Source: Alphaproteobacteria bacterium
GTDB taxonomy: Bacteria > Pseudomonadota > Alphaproteobacteria > UBA9219
Direction of reading: 5' to 3'
Length of the DNA stretch: 43,522 nucleotides
NCBI GenBank assembly: GCA_028716765.1
Contig: JAQUPC010000003.1
Span: 1-43,522 of the forward strand
Shown here piece after piece: positions 9,692-17,479 of this stretch (position 1 is the stretch's first letter; the number at the start of each line of letters is the position of its first letter). Both the position numbers and the translations under genes were made by a program. The notes under the pieces are model-generated. The model was given only the letters and a program-made list of their open reading frames with translations, was not told the origin of the DNA and searched no databases.

Positions 9692-9708
9692 AAGAACCGC
9701 CCGTTCTT
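9692..9708. terminator. small hairpin between convergent murB and orphan gene
   Basis: AAGAAC and GTTCTT form a 6-bp stem with a 5-base CGCCC loop, directly between two convergent stop codons. It is symmetrical and could serve both strands, but there is no proper T run, so its role as a terminator is uncertain. Confidence 0.3.
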
Positions 9709-9709
9709 C

Positions 9710-10660
9710 TCAAAGCAAATTCGCGGCAGTTCCGCTGAATTGAAGCGCCTTTTTCGCCATTACGTCTATGACAAAGCAAAAGAGCTTCCATTTTTTTTGA
9801 GAAAGACGCTCGGCTGGCGAGCCGCAAAATTCCGGTGACCTTTTCTTCGCCCTATCTTCCCGATTGAGTTTGCGATCCAGGCGGATCAGTTCCCGGGCCC
9901 CTGCCTTCGCGGAGAAAATTTCCTTTGCAGCCGCTCTCCACATTTGCTCGCGGTCGATCATATAAAACTCTTCAACGTCAAGACAACGGCGCATAATCTC
10001 TTTTGCTGCCATGTTCCATGCTGTCCGGAATAATTTATCCTGCTCGCGCACACAAACGAGACGGTAGGCCGTTTCGATGGCGTGTAGCTTGAAAAGTTTT
10101 CTTATTTCGAGGATTGAGCCGTCGTTGACGATTTCAATGTCTTTGTTCTTCGCAAGGCCCGTTATCAAATCTACGGTTTCCTGCCCCATGCGCATAAACT
10201 CGGTGTCGAAGAAAATGCGGTTCCTGTCCGCGCCGCAAACCGAGGTTGTAACCTCGCCATATAATCCATCCACGAAATACATGGAACTGTGTCGCATGAT
10301 GCGGTCGGCTTCATTGTTCGCGTAATTGGCAGATAGTCCTTTCTGTTTGAAGGCTTTTTTCAAATATTCATAGACGTTCAAGCCGATGCCGTCGACGTTA
10401 CCCAAGACCCGATGCCAGATATTCGTATCATCAATAAGGATGGCCCCGAATATCGGTGCCAGAAATTTGGCGTTGGCATAATTGCCGTGTATGCTTTTGA
10501 CATAATTGAGGATGTTTTTCCCTTTTTCGTGAATTTCGTAACGGGGGCCCGTGAAAAGGTGAGCGCGACCGAAGTACGGCCAAGCCGCCGTTCCATCGGC
10601 CCTGATGACAGCATCGACCGATTCAATAATATCGTTGCCGGAAAGCCATTTATAGGCCAT
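9710..10660 (-). CDS. hypothetical protein (orphan, 316 aa)
   Basis: I do not recognise this 316-aa protein. It appears soluble and helix-rich, with no signal peptide or clear membrane span. The C-terminal third is strongly basic (RLDRKLNREDRAKKR). No catalytic motif is obvious. ATG at 10660 follows a GAGGAG-like site at about nine bases. It lies 32 bases downstream of another orphan (10693-11169) on the same strand, and the pair probably forms one transcript. Together they separate murB from ddl, which are normally adjacent. AT content is higher than in the neighbouring mur genes, suggesting later acquisition. Confidence 0.7.
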   Translation of the reverse strand: MAYKWLSGNDIIESVDAVIRADGTAAWPYFGRAHLFTGPRYEIHEKGKNILNYVKSIHGNYANAKFLAPIFGAILIDDTNIWHRVLGNVDGIGLNVYEYLKKAFKQKGLSANYANNEADRIMRHSSMYFVDGLYGEVTTSVCGADRNRIFFDTEFMRMGQETVDLITGLAKNKDIEIVNDGSILEIRKLFKLHAIETAYRLVCVREQDKLFRTAWNMAAKEIMRRCLDVEEFYMIDREQMWRAAAKEIFSAKAGARELIRLDRKLNREDRAKKRSPEFCGSPAERLSQKKWKLFCFVIDVMAKKALQFSGTAANLL

Positions 10661-10692
10661 CGCCCCATCTCCTCGCGCAGAAAACAGGACGA

Positions 10693-11169
10693 TTAAGGTA
10701 TCAGGCCAGCAGCTTTTAGCTCGCGGCGGCTGCGTTCACTGTCGGCTTCCAGAATGTCTCTGAGCCGAGCCACGTCCGCTTCATTGGCGCGCCCTCCCAA
10801 AGGGCCTTCCTTGGAACTTTTGATCACGATCGATTCATCCGGATCACGCAGAGGATCAGCTTTCGCAGCCAGAATGGCCTGATGTTCTTTCGGAAAAACG
10901 GTGGCGTTTTTGTAATCGTAAGTATTGTCGCCTTTGAGTCTAAGCCGGATGAGCTGGCCATCAGGCAACGAATAGACATCAGCCTCAGGCCGACCAGCCT
11001 CAAAGCCCCCTTCTTCCGCATCGATGGTCACTACGGGTTGCAGTGCCGGAGGACTTAATTTTATGCTGTCAAAACCTGTCACGTCGCTCTCGCTCTTCAA
11101 ACTCCACAGCAAATCATGGTAGCGATCTTGAGTGGAGGATAAGATGTCCAGAATATCCGTGTTCAACAT
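10693..11169 (-). CDS. hypothetical protein (orphan, 158 aa)
   Basis: An acidic, soluble protein of 158 aa with no recognised domain. The middle (LPDGQLIRLRLKGDNTYDY) looks like a short beta-rich segment, and the C-terminus is a charged helix (VARLRDILEADSERSRREL). The start at 11169 has an excellent AGGAGG site six bases upstream; a longer reading to 11217 is not supported. It is probably the first gene of a two-gene minus-strand unit with 9710-10660. Its upstream region is shared divergently with ddl and contains a 32-base palindrome and a TTAACC-type motif. Confidence 0.7.
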   Translation of the reverse strand: MLNTDILDILSSTQDRYHDLLWSLKSESDVTGFDSIKLSPPALQPVVTIDAEEGGFEAGRPEADVYSLPDGQLIRLRLKGDNTYDYKNATVFPKEHQAILAAKADPLRDPDESIVIKSSKEGPLGGRANEADVARLRDILEADSERSRRELKAAGLIP

Positions 11170-11293
11170 AGCGGCCCTCCTATGGCTTTTCAAAATGGTT
11201 TCACTAAAATTAACCAAGACTTCGACTGCACAATATTGCAGCTTGGATGAACCATTTTATCAGACGGCAAATACTTTCCTTCGTAAAATCAAT

Positions 11294-11310
11294 GGTTTAC
11301 AAATGGTTAA
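11294..11310 (-). promoter_or_regulatory. candidate CtrA-like site
   Basis: On the minus strand this reads TTAACCATTTGTAAACC, that is TTAA-N7-TAAAC. The alphaproteobacterial CtrA consensus is TTAA-N7-TTAAC, so this is one mismatch from it. It lies about 130 bases from both the ddl and the divergent orphan starts. A match to a short AT-rich motif in an AT-rich spacer can arise by chance. Confidence 0.3.
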
Positions 11311-11314
11311 TCTG

Positions 11315-11346
11315 CCCATAAACGGCAAGAACTTGCCATTTATGGG
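11315..11346. promoter_or_regulatory. 32-base near-perfect palindrome upstream of ddl
   Basis: Arms of 15 bases (CCCATAAACGGCAAG and CTTGCCATTTATGGG) separated by AA, with one mismatch. It lies in the AT-rich divergent region between the orphan pair and ddl, 94 bases before the ddl ATG. No gene ends nearby on the plus strand, which makes a simple terminator unlikely. An operator for a dimeric regulator, or an RNA hairpin in the ddl leader, are the plausible readings. Confidence 0.5.
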
Positions 11347-11440
11347 TAATTTGAATATTTTTTTGCAGATTTAATAAGATTGAACAAAAAAATGTTCTCG
11401 CCTCTAAGCTAAGATTTCATTCCTTTAGGAGAATCGGTTC

Positions 11441-13870
11441 ATGCGTATAGCGGTCATCTGCGGCGGGCCATCGGCGGAGCGGGGCATATCCCTGAACTCG
11501 GCGCGGTCGCTGCTCGACCATTTGTCGCCGCTCGGGTGGGACATCGCGCCCATCTATTGCGACACGCAGAAGAATTTCTATCTGCTTTCGCCCGCCCAGC
11601 TTTACTCGAACACGCCTTCGGACTTCGACTTCAAGCTCCGCCACACGGCCCAACCCCTTACGCGGAAAGGCTTTCTGGACGCCTGCCGCACGGCCGATCT
11701 TGTGTTTCCCGCCATTCACGGCGCGTTCGGCGAAGACGGCGAACTCCAGGCCCTTCTTGAGCAGAATGATATTCCCTTCGTCGGCTCCTCTTCGGAAACG
11801 TGCGCCAACATGTTCGACAAGGCTCGCGCCAACGCGCATCTGGCCCGGCATGGCTTTGCCACCCTGCCCCATTGCCGCGTAAGCAAGGACGAAGACCCCG
11901 CCGTCATGAAAGCCAGGATCGAGGCTTTTTTTGCCGAACACCGCCTCGACAAGGCCGTGGTCAAGCCGACGGCGGGCGGATCGAGCCTCGGCATCGCCAC
12001 CGTCGCCACGCCGGAAGAAGCGTTCGACAAAACGTTGCAGCTCGTAACCTCGGGGCGCGACAACGCGGCGATGATCGAGCCGTATTGCGACGGCAAGGAG
12101 TTTACCGTCGTCACGATGCAGGGGCCGGACGGCAAGCCCGTCGCCCTGATCCCGAGCGAAATCGAACTTTCCGACGACACCGCGTCGATCTTCAGCTTTC
12201 GCCACAAATACCTGCCGACGTGCCGCGTGGCCTACCACTGCCCGCCGCGCTTTCCCGACGACATCATCGCCAGCATCCAGCGCGCCGCCGAGGTTCTGTT
12301 CTTCTTTTTCGATATGCGCGATTTCGCCCGTCTCGACGGCTGGTGGTTGAAGAACGGCAACATCGTTTTCTCGGATTTTAATCCGATCTCCGGCATGGAG
12401 CAGAACAGCTTTTTGTTCCATCAGGGCGCGCGGCTTGGCCTGACTCACGGTGGCATGCTGCGGCACGTCGTGGCCAACGCGGCGAAGCGCTACGGCATTC
12501 CCATAAGCGAAACCCCGCCCGCCAAGCGTCCCGATGCGCGAAAAGTTTGCGTTTTGCTGGGCGGAACGACGGCGGAACGCCAGGTCTCGCTCATGTCCGG
12601 CACGAACGTGTGGCTTAAGCTCTTGCATTCCCCTTTCTATAAGCCGGAGCCTTACCTTTTGACGGCGAATAGAGAAGTCTGGCGTTTGCCGTACGGTTAT
12701 ACGCTGAGCCATACGGTTGATGAAATCCTTTACCACTGCGCCGAAGCCGATCATCTCGCCGCAAGGCTGGCTGCCCTCGTGCCGCCGCTCCGCCAACGGC
12801 TCGGTTTGCCGCCTTTGACGGCATGCGGCGATTTCTTGCCGCAACGCATGACCTTCGAAGCTTTTTGCAAAAAGGCGGAAGACGACGATGCCTTCGTCTT
12901 CCTCGGCCTGCACGGCGGCGAAGGCGAAGACGGCACGATACAGGCGCTCCTCGACCGTTGCGCCCTACCCTACAACGGCTCGGGCGAATCCGCGTCGCGG
13001 CTGTGCATGGACAAAAAAGCGACCGGCGACGTCATACAGTCGCTCGGCGATCCGCTCTTGATCCCGGCGCCCAAGGTCACGCTGGATATGCGCGCGTTCC
13101 GGCCTGAAGCGGCCTGGAGCGAAGCCTTTTGGGAAGAAGCCTGCGGCAAACTGCGATCCCGCGATTTGCTCGTCAAACCCGCCGCCGACGGCTGTTCGGC
13201 TGGAGTCGTGAGGCTCCAGTCCGCCCAAGACCTCGCCATCTACCTTCAGGCGCTCGCCGATGGGCAGACCATGCTACTGCCCGGCACGATGTCCCAGCAA
13301 TCCGGCATCCTTGAATTGCCGGCCGCGGCTGAAACGCTATTGTTTGAACCCTTCATCGTGACCGACGGCATCCGCATCAAGGATCTGGAGATCGTCTACA
13401 ACCGGAAAACCGGCTGGATCGAGCTGACGGTCGGCGTTTTGGAACACGGCGGCGCGTATCATGCGCTTTTGCCGAGCATCACCGTGGCGCAAGGCGACGT
13501 ATTGTCGCTGGAGGAAAAGTTCCAGGGCGGCACAGGGGTCAACCTTACGCCGCCTCCCGCCTCCATCATGCAGCCGGAGCAGATCGAACTGATCCGCGCT
13601 AAAATCGAAAAAGCGGCCGGGGCGCTTGGCATCGAAGGCTATGCGCGCCTCGATATCTTCTTCAACGTTCTGAACAATCAAACCCTGCTGATCGAGGCGA
13701 ACTCGCTGCCGGGTCTAACGGCGTCCACCGTGATTTTTCATCAAGCGCTGGCCGAAACCCCGCCGCTCGCGCCGCGCGCCTTTCTCGAAAAGATCATCGC
13801 CTACGGTCTTGAGCGCCATCATAACCGAAAGGCGTCTTCAACAGTCCGTGCAAGGAGCGCCGCGTCGTGA
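11441..13870 (+). CDS. ddl: tandem D-alanine--D-alanine ligase (two fused Ddl units)
   Basis: An 809-aa protein containing two complete Ddl/ATP-grasp units, about residues 1-360 and 367-809. A single Ddl is about 300-370 aa. Unit 1 has GGPSAERGISL, HGAFGEDGELQALL, VKPTAGGSSLG, EPYCDGKEFTV, HKYLP and FARLD; its metal-site strand is DFN (residues 312-314) where Ddl normally has E-x-N. Unit 2 has GGTTAERQVSL, HGGEGEDGTIQALLD, VKPAADGCSAG, ELTVGVL, EEKF, YARLD and a canonical EANSLPGLT (E752, N754). Both therefore keep the main substrate and ATP residues, with conservative or local changes in each. It joins two D-alanines for MurF in the cytoplasm. A TTTAGGAG site precedes the ATG, and ftsQ starts 22 bases after the stop. 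The normal enzyme is a homodimer, so the fusion may be a built-in dimer, or one half may have specialised. Confidence 0.9.
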   Translation: MRIAVICGGPSAERGISLNSARSLLDHLSPLGWDIAPIYCDTQKNFYLLSPAQLYSNTPSDFDFKLRHTAQPLTRKGFLDACRTADLVFPAIHGAFGEDGELQALLEQNDIPFVGSSSETCANMFDKARANAHLARHGFATLPHCRVSKDEDPAVMKARIEAFFAEHRLDKAVVKPTAGGSSLGIATVATPEEAFDKTLQLVTSGRDNAAMIEPYCDGKEFTVVTMQGPDGKPVALIPSEIELSDDTASIFSFRHKYLPTCRVAYHCPPRFPDDIIASIQRAAEVLFFFFDMRDFARLDGWWLKNGNIVFSDFNPISGMEQNSFLFHQGARLGLTHGGMLRHVVANAAKRYGIPISETPPAKRPDARKVCVLLGGTTAERQVSLMSGTNVWLKLLHSPFYKPEPYLLTANREVWRLPYGYTLSHTVDEILYHCAEADHLAARLAALVPPLRQRLGLPPLTACGDFLPQRMTFEAFCKKAEDDDAFVFLGLHGGEGEDGTIQALLDRCALPYNGSGESASRLCMDKKATGDVIQSLGDPLLIPAPKVTLDMRAFRPEAAWSEAFWEEACGKLRSRDLLVKPAADGCSAGVVRLQSAQDLAIYLQALADGQTMLLPGTMSQQSGILELPAAAETLLFEPFIVTDGIRIKDLEIVYNRKTGWIELTVGVLEHGGAYHALLPSITVAQGDVLSLEEKFQGGTGVNLTPPPASIMQPEQIELIRAKIEKAAGALGIEGYARLDIFFNVLNNQTLLIEANSLPGLTASTVIFHQALAETPPLAPRAFLEKIIAYGLERHHNRKASSTVRARSAAS

Positions 13871-13892
13871 TGCTCGATTTTGAGGTATCCTC

Positions 13893-14756
13893 ATGGCGCG
13901 CATGAAGCCTCTGCGCGGGAGCGTAAGACAAAATACCCTGTTGCGGCAGCGCCCGCCGCAACGCGGCTTTTTTTATAAAGCGCGTCTCGCGCTTATTACG
14001 GGTTTGGCAGGCCTTCTGTTTGTCGCAGGTCTTTGGTTCTGGCTGAGCGGCGGGCCGGCGCGGCTGATGCGGCAATTTTCGCAAACCGCAATTCATGCCA
14101 GCCAGAAGGCTCAATTCGCCATCGGCGACATTCTTGTCGAGGGGCGGCATCACACCGAAAAAGAGGAATTGCTTGCCGCGCTCGGCGTCAATCTGGGGGA
14201 TCCCGTTTTCGCCTTCGATCCCGTGGAAGCGCTTGCGAAGATACGGGAATTGCCCTGGGTGAATGACGCCGTTGTCGAGCGCCGCTTGCCCGACACGATT
14301 TACGTGAGTTTGAAGGAGCGCGAACCTCTGGCGCGCTGGCAACACAACAACAAAACGGTCGTGATCGACCGCGAGGGCAAGGAGCTCCCCGACGCCAGCC
14401 TCGAAGCCTTTGCCGGTCTTCCTCTCGTCGTGGGCAGCGACGCGCCGTCCCAGACCGAAGCCTTGCTGACGGCTCTTAAGGATTTTCCGGCCGTATCGAA
14501 ACTTATGAAGGCCGCCGTCCGGGTCGGCGAGCGCCGCTGGAACCTTTATCTGCAGGCGACGCCGCAACGCGAAGTCATCGTACGGTTCCCCGAGGACGGT
14601 TTGGCGGCGGAATTAAAAAGGCTGGATAAATTGATCCGGGAAGAAAAAATACTGGAGCGCAACGCGGAAAGCCTTGATTTACGCTTCTCCGGCCGCTTAA
14701 TTCTTGATCCGGCCAAGGCGGCGGCGCCCGGCCAACCAGAGGAGTCCCGTCCATGA
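13893..14756 (+). CDS. ftsQ: cell division protein FtsQ
   Basis: A bitopic inner-membrane divisome protein. It has a basic cytoplasmic N-terminus of about 30 residues, one membrane segment at about residues 31-50 (LALITGLAGLLFVAGLWFWL), then a periplasmic POTRA domain starting near residue 70 (FAIGDILVEGRHHTEKEEL) and the FtsQ beta domain with LPWVNDAVVERRLPDTIYVSLKEREPLARWQ. Length (287 aa) is typical. GAGG lies six bases before the ATG. The stop overlaps ftsA by ATGA, as in many alphaproteobacteria. It would link FtsW/PBP3 and FtsA-dependent assembly at midcell. Confidence 0.93.
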   Translation: MARMKPLRGSVRQNTLLRQRPPQRGFFYKARLALITGLAGLLFVAGLWFWLSGGPARLMRQFSQTAIHASQKAQFAIGDILVEGRHHTEKEELLAALGVNLGDPVFAFDPVEALAKIRELPWVNDAVVERRLPDTIYVSLKEREPLARWQHNNKTVVIDREGKELPDASLEAFAGLPLVVGSDAPSQTEALLTALKDFPAVSKLMKAAVRVGERRWNLYLQATPQREVIVRFPEDGLAAELKRLDKLIREEKILERNAESLDLRFSGRLILDPAKAAAPGQPEESRP

Positions 14757-16108
14757 AAAGCCTGACGCAATGGCTCTTTAGCAAGCCAAGCTCCGTTCAG
14801 GGCGACGTTATCGCCGTGTTGGACATCGGCTCCAGCAAGATCGCCTGCTTTATCGCGCGCGCCGACGAGAACGGGCTGCCGCGCGTCATCGGCATCGGGC
14901 ATCAGCTGGCGGAAGGGGTGCGCGGCGGCCTTGTCGCCGATATGGAAGCGGTGCGCCGCGCCGTAACGGCGGCTGTGGCCACGGCCGAGCAAATGGCGGG
15001 CGAAACCATCGAGCGCGTGATCGTCAACGTCGCCGGGCCGCTTCTTCTCTCCAAAACGGTGGGGGTCGAACTTCCGGCCGGCGGCCGCGAAATAACGTCC
15101 ACCGATTTCGACCGCCTGCTCGCCCAGGGGCAAACGATGGCGCCGGGCGACGCGCAAGGCAACATGCAGGAGTTGATCCACACCATTCCGGTCAGCCACA
15201 CGCTCGACGGCCAGAAAGGCATTCGCGACCCGCTCGGCATGACGGGCAACATTTTGCAAAGCCAGATTCATCTCGTTTCGGCGGCGTTCGGCCCCGTGCG
15301 CACGCTCATTACCACGGTGGCGCGCTGCCATCTGGAAGTCGAAAGGCTTGTGGCCGCGCCCTACGCCAGCGGGCTGGCCTGCCTCGTCGAGGACGAGATG
15401 GACCTTGGCAGCACGATCATCGATATCGGCGCGGGCACGACTTCCATCGGAATCTTCTTTGACGGAAACATGGTCTTCGCCGACGGCATCGCCGTGGGCG
15501 GCGCGCATATCACGAACGACATCGCGCGCGGCATGACCACCTCTCTCAACAACGCCGAAAGGCTCAAAACGCTTTACGGCAGTTCCATTTCGGTGGCGAT
15601 GGACGACCGCGAAATCATCGACGTGCCGCAGGTCGGCGAGGAAGCGCCGGAGCACGCCAACCACGTGCCGAAATCGCATCTCATCCGCATCATCCAGCCG
15701 CGCCTCGAAGAGATTTTCGAACTTGTGCGCCGGAGGCTCGAAAACAGCGGTCTCAACGATATGGCCGGGCGCCGCGTTGTATTAACGGGCGGAACGAGCC
15801 AGCTGCCCGGGATCCGCGACGTGGCCCAGCGCGTGCTGGACAAACAGGTGCGGCTGGGACGCCCCTTGCGGATTACGCGCCCTGCCCGCGATGCTTCCGC
15901 CGACACCTATGGACCGAGGGCAGGATCGCAGGGAGACTCCATATCGACGGGCCTTGCCGAATCCACATCCGGCCCCGCCTTTGCAACCACGGCCGGGCTG
16001 CTCGCTATCGCCATGCAACCCGAACTCGCCGCCGCGCCCGGTTTCGCGGACGCCGGAGGCGGCGGCATGTTCGGCCGCCTCGGCCAATGGGTCCGGCAGA
16101 ATTTGTGA
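14753..16108 (+). CDS. ftsA: cell division protein FtsA
   Basis: An actin-fold ATPase that tethers FtsZ filaments to the membrane and recruits later division proteins. The phosphate-1 motif AVLDIGSSKIACFIA lies near residue 22. The 1C domain follows, then IIDIGAGTTSIGIFFDG near 225 (phosphate 2) and VVLTGGTSQLPGI near 345 (adenosine motif). The C-terminus FGRLGQWVRQNL is an amphipathic helix consistent with the membrane-targeting sequence. At 451 aa it is slightly long, with a Gly/Ser/Pro-rich insertion near residues 383-405. ATG overlaps the ftsQ stop. ftsZ, its usual downstream neighbour and partner, is not present after it in this window. Confidence 0.95.
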   Translation: MKSLTQWLFSKPSSVQGDVIAVLDIGSSKIACFIARADENGLPRVIGIGHQLAEGVRGGLVADMEAVRRAVTAAVATAEQMAGETIERVIVNVAGPLLLSKTVGVELPAGGREITSTDFDRLLAQGQTMAPGDAQGNMQELIHTIPVSHTLDGQKGIRDPLGMTGNILQSQIHLVSAAFGPVRTLITTVARCHLEVERLVAAPYASGLACLVEDEMDLGSTIIDIGAGTTSIGIFFDGNMVFADGIAVGGAHITNDIARGMTTSLNNAERLKTLYGSSISVAMDDREIIDVPQVGEEAPEHANHVPKSHLIRIIQPRLEEIFELVRRRLENSGLNDMAGRRVVLTGGTSQLPGIRDVAQRVLDKQVRLGRPLRITRPARDASADTYGPRAGSQGDSISTGLAESTSGPAFATTAGLLAIAMQPELAAAPGFADAGGGGMFGRLGQWVRQNL

Positions 16109-16272
16109 GGCAACATCAAACATATGAATCACCGTCTTCTCTATTGAATAGCCTATGAAAGTAATTATTTTAAAGACTTAATTAACTCCAAAATGCTATA
16201 TTCATGATGAAATCAAATCGATATTGAAACCTGTAATTTCATGTAGTGAATATCATTATCGTAGGAGCGATT

Positions 16273-17466
16273 ATGGCGGCCCATCAGATTAATGGCTTTC
16301 GTGTTTGCGCTGGAGCGCACCAAGGTCCCCGCCCACATCATGAAGACAGAAGTTTCTATGTTCCTGGCAATTTGAAAAATTCCAGAGAGGCGAAGTTATT
16401 TCTGTCTGAGTGCTTTTCCAAAGCCGCTGACCAAACAAAGAATTATGAATCCGGCACAACCGCATCGGTAGCAGTTTTCACGCCTGACGGGCATTTAACG
16501 GTTGCCCATGTCGGCGACAGTCCGGTTATGCTTTTTGAACGTAATAAACAGACGGAAGAAATCCGTGGATTTGATTGGGCCGCTCCTCATAATCTTGCAA
16601 ATCCCGATGAATGCAAACGCCTCGATGAGCTAATTAACCCGGAAAGCAGGGCTCTAACGCGTGATCTTGGAGCCAGGAATTGGAGGCTCGCTCATACTCC
16701 GGAAATCAAAATTTTTGATCTGAATGCCCTGGATCGCAAAAATAATGACTATTTTCTTTGCATAGGCTCCGACGGCGTACACCGAAAGGGAATGGAAACA
16801 GCTGAGGCGCATGCCCGCCATAATTTAGGTGACCGGTTTGGAACGGTCGAATATATTTGTGATAGAATGCTGACAATGAAGGGGGCTTCAGACAACGCAA
16901 CAGCTATAGTTGTGAAAATACCCGAACACATCAAGTCTGGACTGGCGTTGGGCGTCTGCGACGGCCATAACGGATCAGGAAATGCGGCAGAGTATGTCAA
17001 TAATTATTTTGCGCAATCCCTCATTTCAACTCCTGATTTCAGACCCGAAGTAAAAAACATAAAGAATGGAGCAACTCCTGCATCGTTAACGACAATGATA
17101 AGCGATGCGATGGTTCAACCAAAAGGATTTTGGTATGAACCCACATCGAAATCAACAGGCATGGGGCAAAATGGAAATGAAGTGGCCATGTTTGGAGGAG
17201 AATTAAGACAGCTCCGACAAATGAAAACCCTGCTTAGAGAACAGGGCATCAAATCAGCCATAGAAGATGGTTCTAGTGGATTTTCCAGGGGATTGCGCAT
17301 TAGGTCCGGTTCTATGCAAGCTTTCAAAAAATTGATGGATGCTCTCGCAACAGGTGAAAGTAACGCCAACAGTTCACGGAGACCGCCTCAGGCGTCTCCT
17401 TATCTTTCGCCAGGTTTCGGCGGCAATGTTCCGCACGGCAAGAATTTAAGAAGACTGAAATTCTAA
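16273..17466 (+). CDS. PP2C-like protein phosphatase with displaced DGHNG motif
   Basis: A cytoplasmic 397-aa protein with the metal-binding motifs of PP2C/PPM Ser/Thr phosphatases: HEDRSF (E24, D25), SGTTA (60-64), VAHVGDS (77-83), LTRDLG (128-133), GSDGV (165-169) and SDNATAIVV (206-214). The DGHGG motif, which in PP2C normally lies between the ED and GTTA motifs, is missing there. A good copy, GVCDGHNGSGNAAEYV, occurs at about residue 227, after the last core strand. So the strand-helix module that supplies one metal aspartate seems to have moved to the C-terminal side. The last approximately 140 residues are polar and unrecognised. I chose the ATG at 16273 (GGAG seven bases upstream) over a GTG at 16246. 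Codon use is AT-richer than ftsA, and the gene sits where ftsZ would be expected. The substrate is unknown. Confidence 0.75.
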   Translation: MAAHQINGFRVCAGAHQGPRPHHEDRSFYVPGNLKNSREAKLFLSECFSKAADQTKNYESGTTASVAVFTPDGHLTVAHVGDSPVMLFERNKQTEEIRGFDWAAPHNLANPDECKRLDELINPESRALTRDLGARNWRLAHTPEIKIFDLNALDRKNNDYFLCIGSDGVHRKGMETAEAHARHNLGDRFGTVEYICDRMLTMKGASDNATAIVVKIPEHIKSGLALGVCDGHNGSGNAAEYVNNYFAQSLISTPDFRPEVKNIKNGATPASLTTMISDAMVQPKGFWYEPTSKSTGMGQNGNEVAMFGGELRQLRQMKTLLREQGIKSAIEDGSSGFSRGLRIRSGSMQAFKKLMDALATGESNANSSRRPPQASPYLSPGFGGNVPHGKNLRRLKF

Positions 17467-17479
17467 CCGGCGGAACTTT

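Noticed and set aside
9692..9708. Strong terminator after murB
   Set aside because: Only a 6-bp stem without a T run; kept as a weak feature, not as a finding.
11417..12913. 498-codon minus-strand frame opposite ddl
   Set aside because: A shadow frame rich in Arg, Gly and Ala with no motif; ddl on the plus strand is unambiguous.
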